This document shows positions 47,539-59,200 of a DNA stretch of 64,000 bases, in pieces. A program made the position numbers and the translations under genes. The DNA is taken from contig JASFXZ010000002.1 in the NCBI GenBank assembly GCA_032209605.1, positions 54,252,431-54,316,430 of the forward strand. Reading direction: 5' to 3'. The notes below the pieces were generated by a model. It ran no database searches, had not been told where the DNA came from, and saw only the letters and a program-made list of their open reading frames with translations. The stretch is from Mactromeris polynyma (Eukaryota > Mollusca > Bivalvia > Venerida > Mactridae). Positions within the stretch are counted from its first letter, which is position 1. The number at the start of each line of letters is the position of its first letter.

Positions 47539-48374
47539 ACGCATTGGAGATTTTACGGCGCATTGGGCGCATTGGGCGCATTGGAGATTTAAAAAAATGT
47601 TTTATGTGATTTTTAGCCCGATCATTAGCAATTTCTTTCTTTATCGTAGTATAATATCACGTATTATTAACAATTAATGAAAAATACTATTAAACGTTGA
47701 ATTTGCTGTCTTAAATTACTTTGTAAAGTAAAAAATCTTCAATTTGCGTACAGTTTAGAAGGCGCATTGGAGATAAAAAATATACTCTGTCATTTATTTT
47801 GCAACGAATAGCAACACAATATTGCGGTATTTTAGCATAAAATAACATATTTGTGCAAGTGCAGAAAAAATGTTAGTTACAACATTTTGAATTATATTTG
47901 GTATATACCATTGGGAAATGGAAAATCTCCAATGCGTCATTATAGATCAGACAGCGCATTGGAGATTGCCTAAGTAGACACGAATTATTTATTTCATTTT
48001 CTTTTCGTCCAAAAGGAATATTGTAATATTTCAGAATGAAATTACATATTTTTGCACGGATACGTTAAAATAGCTTTGCATTTTGACTTTGATGCTAGAT
48101 AATCCATAGTGAATTGAAAAATCTCCAATGCGCCGTCTTATCTATTGGCGCATTGGAGATTATATCTACATGGAAAGATCAGACGGCGCATTGGAGATGA
48201 AAATGTATTTCATGTCATCAGGGAAATATTTATAGATTTATAACATTTTGACTTCTATGCTAGGTATTCCAATGTGAATTGAAAAATATGATAAGTGGTA
48301 AATTTGGAATTAGATGCTGGATGTGTTTTATTGTGAATTGGAATTCAATAGATCAGATGGCGCATTGGAGATTA
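47539..48374. repeat. Iterated GGCGCATTGGAGAT cluster, both orientations
   Basis: The motif GCGCATTGGAGAT occurs at about 47539, 47577, 47762, 47953, 48148, 48185 and 48360, and inverted at about 47924 and 48121, with two truncated GGCGCATTGG copies near 47557-47576. The 48121/48148 pair forms a hairpin. Larger units of about 190-200 bp carry the motif, each with a GTGAATTGAAAA stretch before it. Confidence 0.8.
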
Positions 48375-48825
48375 GATATACATGAAAATATCATTGGAGA
48401 AGAAAATATATTTCATGTAATTTTTTTCTTTCAAAAGCTATATCGTGTAAATAATATATTGGTGTATGTAAATGTCCAATGGTTGTGGAAAATGAAAAAT
48501 TCTTCATTCTACAAAATGTGTCTTTATTTACTATAACGTTGTATTTTATGCAATAAATTACACTGCATTGTTTGTGTAAACATACTCATCACAGTTGATA
48601 TGATATAAGTTCATATCATCCCTAGATATATTGTTCAGTCCATTCCAACCTATGTCAAATTCATGTGCATGTAATTAATGGATGTCGGTATCTTTTTTCG
48701 GCGAAACAAAGCTTTTCGTTCGCTGAAGAGGGACAAATTAAGATTTGCGCTAATTGATCATTGCACCTTCAGTATGTGTAATTATGCGCATTTATGCACC
48801 TGTTGATTGTCTAAATCTAATAAAG
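48375..48825. other. Unassigned sequence, ends in a 9-bp target site
   Basis: AT-rich sequence with no gene. CTAATAAAG at 48817-48825 is the left copy of the duplication flanking the next element. Confidence 0.45.
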
Positions 48826-49695
48826 GGTAACCGGTCAACTCGTACCGTAGTCAACTCGTACGTCGGTCAACTCGTACCGTTTTTGGTCAACTCGTACCGT
48901 GGTCAGCTCGTACCGTAGTTAACTCGTACCTTTGTCAATTGAACTCGTACCTTTGTCAATGTTTACCTGTTTTGGTCAACTCGTACCTTAATATTTGGTC
49001 AACTCGTACCTAATATAACTTTAATATGCATATTTGTTAGTGCTGTTTTCAGATACCATTTAGGATTGACATCAGTTATTGTGAACATTTTGCCAGAGGA
49101 AGCCTAGGAAAATGATACACCAATCAATACATCAATTGGTGCATTTATGTGTATACTTTATCGTTATGAAGATCCAGGAAACGTGTACATTATACATTAA
49201 TATAAAAAGAGACATTAATTAGCATAAAAAATGACTTGAATTACGAAGGTACGAGTTGACCAACTGGCGTTATATGCCGTCTATTAAGTAATTATTAACG
49301 GTACTGTGAAAGTTTGATATGTTTACACTGGTCACAAATGAGCCACACAATACAGGAAAAGCTTAGTTTTAATCATATTGACTCTATTAATAAGTGTTTG
49401 TATGACTTGAATATGACTTGTTTTACCGAAGGTACGAGTTGACCAACTGGTATTAGCTGCCGCATAATAAGTACTGACTAACTTTACCAGTATAGTTATA
49501 CTGTTCAAAATTGTTCACCGAATACAGGAAAATACAGTAACACTTAATTATATAATGAATAACTGTTAATACTAACTGTTAAAACAATGAAGGTACGAGT
49601 TAACTACGGTACGAGCTGACCACGGTACGAGTTAACCAAAAACGGTACGAGTTGACCGACGTACGAGTTGACTACGGTACGAGTTGACTGGAAAC
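48826..49695. mobile_element. Foldback/MULE-like element with iterated GGTCAACTCGTACC ends
   Basis: 870 bp flanked by a perfect 9-bp duplication, CTAATAAAG (48817-48825 and 49696-49704). The outer ~115 bp on each side are near-perfect inverted copies built of the 14-bp motif GGTCAACTCGTACC, repeated about six to nine times per arm in the same order of variants (GTAGTCAACTCGTACG, GGTCAGCTCGTACC and so on). Isolated inverted motifs also lie further inside on both sides. No coding frame. The organisation equals that of Drosophila-type Foldback elements; relationship by descent is not shown. Confidence 0.88.
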
Positions 49696-49704
49696 CTAAT
49701 AAAG

Positions 49705-49939
49705 TAGGGAAGTGCGAAACTAATATCACACCAGCATCAATAATTAAGTGCTAATTTAAAAGGCATGATTATATTGTTTGTCCCGACAATTTTGATGAAA
49801 TAATTTCGAAAACTTTTCACCACTAATAACAAACAATATGACATCTGAAATTTGGTAAATTTACAGTAACTTTATCAAAGCGACAAATTTCTGGTAAAAA
49901 TGTTTGCAACAAAATTACTTCTTTTAATCAGAGTACCAA
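49705..49939. other. Unassigned spacer
   Basis: Short AT-rich stretch between two elements; nothing recognised. Confidence 0.4.
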
Positions 49940-50080
49940 TAGGGGATAACGCCGTGACGTCACGCGCACCTGTTATACGAATGTAAACATTGCTGGTGGG
50001 CAGAAAGTCGATATCCGGTTACAGCCCCATATTGTTTATAACGCTAATTCGCTTTATCTTAATTGTTAATTCTTTAAGTT

Positions 50081-50241
50081 ATGATTCAGTATTTCATAGT
50101 TGTTGGTTGTACACACAAGCCGGGAAAGGGTTTATGATTTCATGGCACAGACTTCCTAATGAGAAGAATTAAGAGCGAAGGAAACAGTAGCTATCTGCCA
50201 TTGACAGGAAAAACTGGACCCGTCGACTCATCAACCTATGT
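50081..50241 (+). pseudogene. THAP-like zinc finger fragment
   Basis: The plus strand reads MIQYFIVVGCTHKPGKG and, one frame over, WHRLPNEKN, then ERRKQ, LSAIDRKNWTRRLINLC with two stops between blocks. The GC-x2-K-x-GKG...HRLP-x-E...W/L-x-AI-x-RKNW pattern is that of a THAP C2CH DNA-binding domain; the first zinc ligand and the C-x2-H end are not preserved. Confidence 0.6.
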
Positions 50242-52085
50242 AATGTCCGTCCCCTTATGTATAATATTATTAAGTGTGAATAAAAGTCATTTTAGGAAAT
50301 ATTTATGTACATAGACAACTTTTATTTTGTCCAGAAAGAAAGAAAAATCAACTTCATAGTTGATCGTCTAACATAATTATTTTAAACTACTGCAACTAAA
50401 AATGCAAAGATTTGTCATCTTTTTGATAATATAAGGATATTGTGTCTATTATAATCATCCAAAAGATTTTGTAATATATGTCAAAAGTTCATGTAGTAAA
50501 AAAAGTTTCTTAAAATTGACAATTACAGTCTTTAAAGCAAATAATTTAGTGTGGGGACATTACAAAATAGGGACAGACAATAATTTACACTATTTGGATT
50601 ATTTCCGAAATCTTCAATAAATCCTGCAACACATACTTTTACAAATTCCAGAAATTATACGTATAAGATAACATGATAAAAATCAGAAACAGAGGCAGAA
50701 ACAAGGCCAGTATTGTGTTGGACAACTTATATAATGTTATGTAATAAACAATAGTGTCCCCGGCGTGCACTATCTAGATATCAATCTTATTCAGCGCCCT
50801 TATCAGCATTTCACAGTGTCTGGCCCAGTGGGAGTACAATATGCATCCAATCAGTTTTGCTGTCACCATCAGACACATATATACAAATAAAGTTGAGGAG
50901 TGTCAATAATTTGTATATGCTGATGGACGGAAGTTTACCAATGGGTAACGTCGTATAAAAACATTCAACTGGCACCGTTTATGTTTATGTTATGTTTTTG
51001 TTATCCCGGTGGCGAGTGTAAACAAACTCAACTCCACACGTTTATGTTTTAGACAGTTTAAAGAACAGAACTGTGAACACAAATATCAGCATACAGCTGT
51101 CACAAATGTATGTGGGCGAATCTAAAAAAAATGCGATAAATGTGATAATACCTGATGTACAAAGGCAAACGAACACATCCGATTGTTGTGTAATTGCCAT
51201 CGCATATGTTACATAACTTGTGCATTGTAACTTTAATCGTGAAATCACCAATGTTCGATTTGATATTCCAGCTATGATGATGCATCTCATAAAATGCTCA
51301 TAAAATGACAAATCTGAACTGTTTCAAAAAGTTATGAAAATGCCGAAAATGACTTGTAAAGAAGATAAGCATCAAACAATAAAATACGTCTGTACATGTA
51401 AATTACCGGATGTCATTAAAAATGTTGTAAGATGTGTGAAAACAAATCAAGCAGAATTGAGTGGTATCACGTGAGTTGTACAGGAATTAAGTCTAATTTA
51501 AAACGGAGTCTTGGCTTTGTAGACTTTGTCATTGGTAGAGAAGTTGACTGTGCACTGCCGAACAATGATAATATGCTTTATGTATAACGTAAACTTCTAG
51601 GATAGCGCTAGTCAAGAATCCATTAGGCTCCATTCAAACCAATACATTTCGCAAAGATTTATTCCCATGCAATTTAATTGTTTATCAAATCTGACTACCA
51701 ACTCTTTCAACCTAGCGCCTACCAAGACAAAGTTGATTGAAAAACTGTTTAACATGTGATATATGTGTATTTATTTATCTACCGCTATGTCTTAATATGT
51801 GTGTGTATGAATGACACTCAAATAAATGCTGAATATGTTTTAATGCTAAATGTAAAATTAAGAAGGTAAATAGACGCACAATTAAACATATCACATTGTT
51901 GTCTTTGTTAGATATGTGTACATGTTAACAATAACTATTGATGCATTTCACACATAACACATTATTTATGCACATCAAAGACGGTATTTAGGTCTTTGTG
52001 CACATACACATTTCATACAGAACAGTCAAAGTCATACTAAATAATTATTTTCGGAAAACTCGCACACTTCAATATGTTACATTGT
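50242..52085. other. Interior of THAP-bearing element, no gene supported
   Basis: No transposase motif found on either strand; short frames only. Confidence 0.4.
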
Positions 52086-52845
52086 TAGAATGCTGGGTGC
52101 ATTATCTTTCATTTGGTACCAACTTTATGGACATAAATTGATTAATACGAATTCTAATACCCACCGCCGTGTTTTTCGAACCTAAACGAATTGAAAATAA
52201 TTTGTCGTAAAATGTGCTCATTTTCAAAGTCACATTCTGATGCAGAAAATTCACCGATTTTCAATTTTTTATTTTATTTTTGGAAGCCTTTGATCTGGTA
52301 TCGATTTGATGCATATATGTAAAAATGAGAATTGAATTACCTACAGCCGTGTTTTTCGAACCAAAACAGTTTATTTATTTATTTCACGGAAAAATGCCCA
52401 TTTTCAGAGTCTAATTTGAAAACCAAAACAACCTCTGATTTTCATTATTTTTATGTCGTGGGAAAGCTGGGAGCATTACCTTGCAATTGATACCAAATTT
52501 ATTATTGTATGACAAACAATAAAGAAATTAATGGCTACCGCCGTGTCATTCATTCCATATTAGTTGTATAGTACGGCGCCGCCGCCTTTTACCCTTTTGC
52601 CCACCAGTTAACTGCGCATGCGCGGAATCGGGTTGTTTTGTTTACAAACACGTTATCCCCTATAATAACAATGTTACTGGGAGCTGGGAGCATTACCTTT
52701 CAATTGATGCCAAATTCATCATTGTATGTCAAATATTAAAGAAATAAATGGCTACCGCCGTGTCATTCATTCCATATTAGTTGTTTAGTGGCGCCGCCGC
52801 CTTTTACGCTTTTGCCCACCAGTTAACTGCGCATGCGGTATCAAG
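52086..52845. repeat. Subterminal ~190-220 bp repeats, 3-4 copies
   Basis: A unit with GCTGGGAGCATTACCTT...CTACCGCCGTGTCATTC occurs at 52466 and 52683 almost unchanged, and in diverged form at about 52092 and 52290. The last copy extends beyond the right TIR at 52662, so the right end of the element has been duplicated in part. Confidence 0.7.
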
Positions 52846-53750
52846 ATGACTCGACCCCTGACCAATTCGACCCCCGAAATAAACAAAGTCAATTCGACCC
52901 CTGTATAATTCGACCTAAAAAATAATGATTTATAAACGCCGAATATGACTTATGTTGTAATATAATATCGAAATAAAAGTATTAAAACTGTTAGTTTTTG
53001 TGTTAGTTTTTGTGTATTCTGGTGTCATTTTGGTGTTTTAAACTAAATAAATTAAAGTAATAACTGTACAAAGTTAGACTTTTAATTGTACATTGATAAA
53101 TTATTTAAATCTACCAATTCCTTTGTATTGCAGGTGTTATATACTCATTATTTCATCTCTATTGTACGGCATGCAAGTACAAGTTACATATATAAGTTGT
53201 TTTGTTTTTTATAATTTCTGTTTGTTTCTTTTTCATTCATAATAAAACATACACATTTCCAACGGATTGTTATCTTTTTAGAATATATTCTGAATGAATA
53301 TAAGACTGAAACTCAGACATAAACTTGAAATTTATCCAAATGTTCTTGTTACTCGCTCTACATTTTTGTAACGTTCTAAAATTTCAAAGCATAACTCTGA
53401 GATTCAGTCTTAACATGTTTCGACAATTACACACACACACTTATAAAAGAAGAAATTAACACCTCCAATGAAGAACAATGGATAAATCAACCAAACATAA
53501 ACCCAATCGGGTCAGACAACGGCAATTACATGTGTTACATTTATCCATTAAAACATTGCTACACAAAATAATAATTATAATTTATTTTGAGTAAATAATA
53601 TTTTACACTACACCCGATAACAATACAGAGGGGTCGAATTGACTTAGCAAAATAAGGGGTCGAGTTGACTTAGGGGTCGAGCTGACGTGTGTCGAATTGA
53701 CTTAGGGGCCGATTTGGTAGGGGGTCGAATTGTTCAGGGGTCGAGTTGTC
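52846..53750. mobile_element. Foldback-like element with iterated AATTCGACCCC ends
   Basis: The left arm begins GACTCGACCCCTGACCAATTCG with further CAATTCGACCCC copies to about 52915; the right arm (53628-53750) holds the inverted motif at least seven times, ending GAGTTGTC. The terminal ~28 bp of the arms correspond (ACTCGACCCCTGA-CAATTCGACCCCC). No 9-bp duplication is visible at these edges, so the element may be rearranged. No coding frame. Confidence 0.65.
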
Positions 53751-54508
53751 CCGCAGCCCGTGATGCTACGCAGTGTTACAAAAACGACACTTAGTGTTGG
53801 GTTTATCACATGTATATTTTTTATTATCGTGTTTCACAATGTTGTCTGCTACCGTTATACTTATCTAAATGATAGCCGACGAATAAACCTCGTTTCACTT
53901 GAAAATTGTACAATATGTCTGTATCGCTTGTCTGTTTTTTTTCCTTTTTTCATTTCTTTTGAAATTGTAAGTATTGAGAATCTCCCTGGCCCCAGTCATA
54001 TATAAAATACAATGTGAGTCCCTACCACTTGTAGATGCCTCAATCAAAATTTGGTTGAAATATGTCGTTAAAATACAAACCCATTCAATGTAATAAAAGG
54101 GCCAGGTACCATGCGTTGGTTTGATGTATTCTCCCTGTCGGATGAGATATTGATTTTTGTATGTGTGTGTATATTAACTTATCAATGATCAAAATTAATG
54201 TCAGCTGGATGCATTGATTTGATATTATAGATATACATGTACAATGTTATAAATAGACTCTCAGCTACGAAATATTTGGAATATACGTGGTTTGAAAAAT
54301 ATTGTCAAAACAATTGGTAGCATGGTAGCAGACTCACATTGTTTTGGTCCTTCAAACTACTCAGCTTCCAAGAGGCTCCTATTTCTGCTAATACTCATAC
54401 ATCAGATAGTGTAACTTCAATCATACTGCCGAATCACAATAAAAACCAACAAAATGTATGGCTAATTTGTTTATTTAGTTCATAGTTCATACTAAATACA
54501 CATATAGT
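53751..54508. other. Unassigned AT-rich sequence
   Basis: Nothing supported. Confidence 0.45.
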
Positions 54509-54650
54509 TTGCACCATAGGAGACTGTCATGAGTTATTTCCCTTTATCCATTCAAGAGTACTATTATATACATATACTATAGATAAGATAAAGGGAGAAA
54601 AACTCAAGGGATAAAGGGAAACAACTCGTCACAATCTCCTGTGGTTTGCA
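54509..54650. mobile_element. Palindromic MITE, TTTCCCTTTATCC family, copy 1
   Basis: The arms TTTGCACCATAGGAGACTGT...GAGTTATTTCCCTTTATCC (54509-54550) and their diverged inverse (54609-54650) surround a TA-rich centre. Related copies lie at 57203-57320, 62350-62485 and 63540-63620. Confidence 0.7.
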
Positions 54651-56179
54651 CAAGGTACACAGTCTGTACAATATTGCACAGAATAACACTGAAGGAGAAT
54701 CAGAATGAACAGTGTTAATTTCATCAACTATAACATCATATATAACATTTTTAGTTGAATACAATATATATATATATCCATGGTTTGCCATACTACAGAC
54801 ATCTGAAGTAGGCTTTTCAATAACACAGTATCGATACAGTATTCCTAGGGGTGAAAGCGAAACTAGTCAATACAAAACTACTTATAAAGTGGTAAAGTTT
54901 GTGATGGAAAATCTTTGCGAATTTCACAAATTCAAGAGACGCAAATATATCAGACAGAGTATATGTCCTCATTCACAAATATACTTTATTCACGCTTGTC
55001 GAATAAAATTTGCAAACAGCGAGCCTCACAAACCATGACATCACTACTTTGCAACCATTTGTACGTCCGAAATACCTACTAATACTGTAGTCGATCTGCA
55101 TATAATAACAACATAACGACTTATTCCACTATCACTCCTAGTTTAAGAGGTCCTGTTTATCTCAGGTATGCAGACATTAATGTAAACGTTACTCTATATC
55201 AAGAAATTTAAGAATTCCATAAATGTACTTAACGCTAACGATAAATTTTAACAAGATCTGTTTCATGATAAATGAAATGTCTACATTTTTCATCATGACA
55301 GAACATGCACCAAGTCCAAACATTTGATGCAAGCCTAAATGCAGTGAAGTCTCGTCTGCATGACTAACATAAAATGCATAATTATTAATGCATAACATAG
55401 CACATATTAATACTGTTTAAAAAAACAAAATAAGACGTACAATACGATAAATGAACACTACTAAACAGACACATCAGGCCAAAATAAAATGTGTTGGTTT
55501 GCCGTTTCCAATCTAACCCACCAAAACTGATACACTAAAAAAACTCTAGTCTTTATAAAGAGAACTAAAGTTAAACGATCAATTTTAGAAGTGTATTTTT
55601 TTATAAATTGTTTACATACGTACACAATTTTTTTTATAAAAAAGGGTCGGTGGACAGGAAACAAATACTCCTTAAATGTGGCCTAAACTAAACATAACTA
55701 TACACCATATTGTAATCATAAATGACCACAGAGAAACGTTTGTCCTTTTCAGGCATTTTATTCAAAAAACAAAAATGCATTTATGGTAGGTAGCCATGTT
55801 CCATTAAATTAGTTCAAAATAATAGTCACTCTATTTATGAATGATATTTTAGACATTGTTTATTTGGTGTCATCAAAATACCACATAATGAAGAGAATTT
55901 TATATTTGTCTTATATAAAGCGAAGAAAAATATAAGTATTTTTTTTGTAATATTTGGAAAAAAATAACATAAGGAATGCAGTTTCATGCAAAACTAATTT
56001 CGTATAATGTCGAGTATCACAGACATACTGATATGTATGCAACTACAGATGTAACGTCTAAGCTCTTTTGTGACAATGAAATCTATATATTTACTGTCGA
56101 TAATATTTTACAAATGGATAATGCTTATCTTAAACATCATATACATGATATATTTGTAAACATCTGTAATGCATAGAGG
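54651..56179. other. 3' flank and probable 3' UTR of ASPP (minus strand)
   Basis: No coding frame. TTTATT on the plus strand at 55859-55864 and 55757-55762 gives AATAAA on the minus strand, about 320 and 420 nt after the ASPP stop codon. These are candidate polyadenylation signals. Confidence 0.4.
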
Positions 56180-56227
56180 TTACACATCACCATTTGGTTG
56201 CACCTTGGGAATGACGCGGGCAGTAAG
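56180..56227 (-). CDS. ASPP: ASPP last coding exon
   Basis: After TTTTCTTTCAG the exon encodes [15 protein letters not shown] and TAA (56180-56182). It follows NLLG of the SH3 exon in phase 0; vertebrate ASPP2 has a short basic tail at the same place. Confidence 0.9.
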   Translation of the reverse strand, partial: LTARVIPKVQPNGDV

Positions 56228-59200
56228 CTGAAAGAAAATAAACAAACAGATAATGAACACTCTACGTTTACAATTACTATTAGACACAATAATACTTATA
56301 ATTATTCATTATTTGGCACGAGTACTGGTTAATCATAATTGTCTCCCTTTACTAACAAAGTCTGGTTTAACTAAATTTAATCATAAAGTCAATACAAGCA
56401 TACAAATGCATCCCTAAGAACAATGTATCTATGACAGTTTGCTATGATATTCCAAACTGAGGTAAAAATATACCGAGATTTGAGTCCAAAGTTGATGCCA
56501 ACAGTTTTTGCACATGGCAGGATTACTGGATTGTGTTTGATTGTTTTTTAGGGTTTCAACAGTAAGTCATATACAGCGACCAGTTGACCTAACCAGTTTT
56601 ACTGTAATTAATTATCAACCCTTACTATCTTGCTCTTCAGGAAGCAACTGTCTGATAATATACGAAATAAACTGATACAAAACACATGTCATTATAATAA
56701 AATATACACCAGCCTTACCCCTAACAGATTTCTAGGTACATATCCCTCCTGTCCTTTAGTCGACTTTGCCCACCACCAATCCTTCTCATGTTCATCTCCT
56801 TTCTTCAACACCGAGAATCTATCACCAATATGTAGATCCAGTTCATCATTATTTTCCTTAGTGTAATCAAACACAGCATACACTAAACCATTGTTCATAA
56901 TGCCAAGTTTCTCCTGAATGCCTGCAAAGAGAACAATTTAACAATAATAATTAACAATAATAATAAATTTGCACCACATAAGCTCAAGAATAATTTAATG
57001 AAAATTGTAGTGATTGAAACGAATGACAAACTAGTTCATAAACTTAGAGATTTCAGACCATTGTCAATGTAATATAGACAGAGCCTAAGACTGTCTATAT
57101 AATATTCCGATCCAACACAGATATTTCAAATGGTACTCTATATCTACAACAAAGTTAGAAGATTGGTGACACACATTGGAACACACGAGATTGCCATGAG
57201 ATCCCTCCCTTTATCCCTTCTGAGTTATTTCCTTTATCCTTTCGAGAGTATTTGCATATATATATAGTATATAATAAAGTAGTACTATAGAAGGGATAAA
57301 GGGAGAGAACTCGAGAAGGGATAGTGCATTGGAGGCGTGGTTGTACTGGAGCAAGCACCAAACTAAATGTCATGAATTTCAATCCTTCCCTGGGTTAGAT
57401 TATTCCACATAGTGATGCCAAGTTGGCACGAATTCCAACGAGAAACCCAGGAAGCAGGCATCAAAGAGTGACTTACATAAGTTGTAATATCTGGTATCTG
57501 TCATGATCAATATAAAATAAATAAGTTTACATATAACTAAAACAGACTCACTTCCATTAAAATTTAACACAGGAATACTGTATACTTACTGTACAAATAT
57601 TCTGAGCAACCATCATAGCCATCTTCATCCTCCTCACATTTTTCCGCTGCTGTCTCGCGATCACTGATTGTGGTAGCAAATATACATGCACCATGTTCAA
57701 CCAGGAATTTAACCATTGGTAGATTGTTACATGACGCAGCACAGTGAAGAGGTGTCCTGTCATAGAAACATTGTCATAGAATCAAGAATACTGCATCAGC
57801 TTAGGCCAAAATAAGTGGAGAGTATGATTACTATCACCCAATCTATCAGCCAAAATTGCTCAGCTCCAAAATCATTTATTGGCCCATAGAAGAATTATTT
57901 TTATAGCCTTGATAAAGAGAAATATCGTTACTCATGCAAAACTTTCTCATAAGGTTGCTGGTGGAATGAGGGGCACATCATCTCATTTACTTTAAAAAAA
58001 TACAAATAATTGAGCTTAAAATATACACAGAGAAATCTTAGAATTAAACAATCATTTAAGGCATGTATCTAAGCATCAACCAGACTGAAGTAAAATATCA
58101 AGACAGGCTGTATCATCTATTATGTGAGTGTATTGAATGATGGGTAAATGAGGATTGTCTTATATTGCCTTAATCACACCTAAAATACTAAAATAACATC
58201 AGATTGAAAACAAGCTGGATTATTTCATTCCAAATCCAGTGCAGTGCAACACACTGAACAAATAATATTCGAAAATGATCTAAAAAGTGCAAGTGATTTT
58301 AAAGAATGTTTCGGTGATCTATTGAAAGGAGCCGACAGAAAATATTAACTTACCAGCCATCACTATCAGGTGAGTTCACATCACAACCAAATTCTACCAG
58401 GAATGTCACAATCTCATAGTGTCCAGCACATATTGCATTGTGTAGAGCAGTTATACCTTCGTCATTAGATGCACTAACGTTATCAACCTGTAAAAGCATA
58501 CAGTGTGTATATTGGATACTATCTTGGAATGCCATCCTTAATGAATGTGTGCATTGCTCCCAAACATACCCCAGTTCAATCATATACTCTTCCATGAAGG
58601 ATTATTTAAGTCAGAACATTTAAAAGAACAATAATTCACCTGCCAATTGATGCAGGCAAAAGTTGTCAGCAGGGGTTACACAAACTAAAACATTTGTTAA
58701 GGATGGCACTACAGTTGCATTCATTACTTCAAGAGATTCATCATTGTAAATATGATTTATACATATGAGTAAATAGGTGATGTCTTTTTATGGGATATTT
58801 GCATAATGCTGGGTACACAATACATAATTAATAAAAATCAAGCAGGAAAGCCATTTTAAATCAGCTCTAAGCAATTTATACCCTTTACAAATGATAAATG
58901 CATATCAAATTATAAAACTGTCACATCAAACAGAATTTGTCATTAATTGTGAGCACCATTTAAAAGATAATTGTATAAATATGGCATAGACACTTAAACA
59001 AACTGCAAGTAGATATATGTAGTATATGTGATATACCAAGCACAATAACACAGACTACATAACCCCATAGAAGCATAAATCAATCTTGTTTTAATATGAA
59101 ACAACTGGTAAACTTCTTTTATATGATAAGTCAAACAAATGAAATAAATAAATAGTACCATTACCTGAACAGCACATCTTCTGACCAACTCTAACTCTCC

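Larger units (their letters stand above)
49940..52662. mobile_element. THAP-bearing DNA element with TAGGGGATAACG ends
   Basis: TAGGGGATAACG at 49940 is inverted at 52651-52662, and the inner flanks also correspond (a TGTAAACA segment, then CTGGTGGGCA, on both sides). The target duplication is unclear: a TA flank is possible if the ends are GGGGATAACG. A THAP-like zinc-finger fragment lies near the left end. THAP domains occur in P-type and Kolobok-type transposases, but no catalytic domain is visible in the remaining 2.7 kb. Confidence 0.6.
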
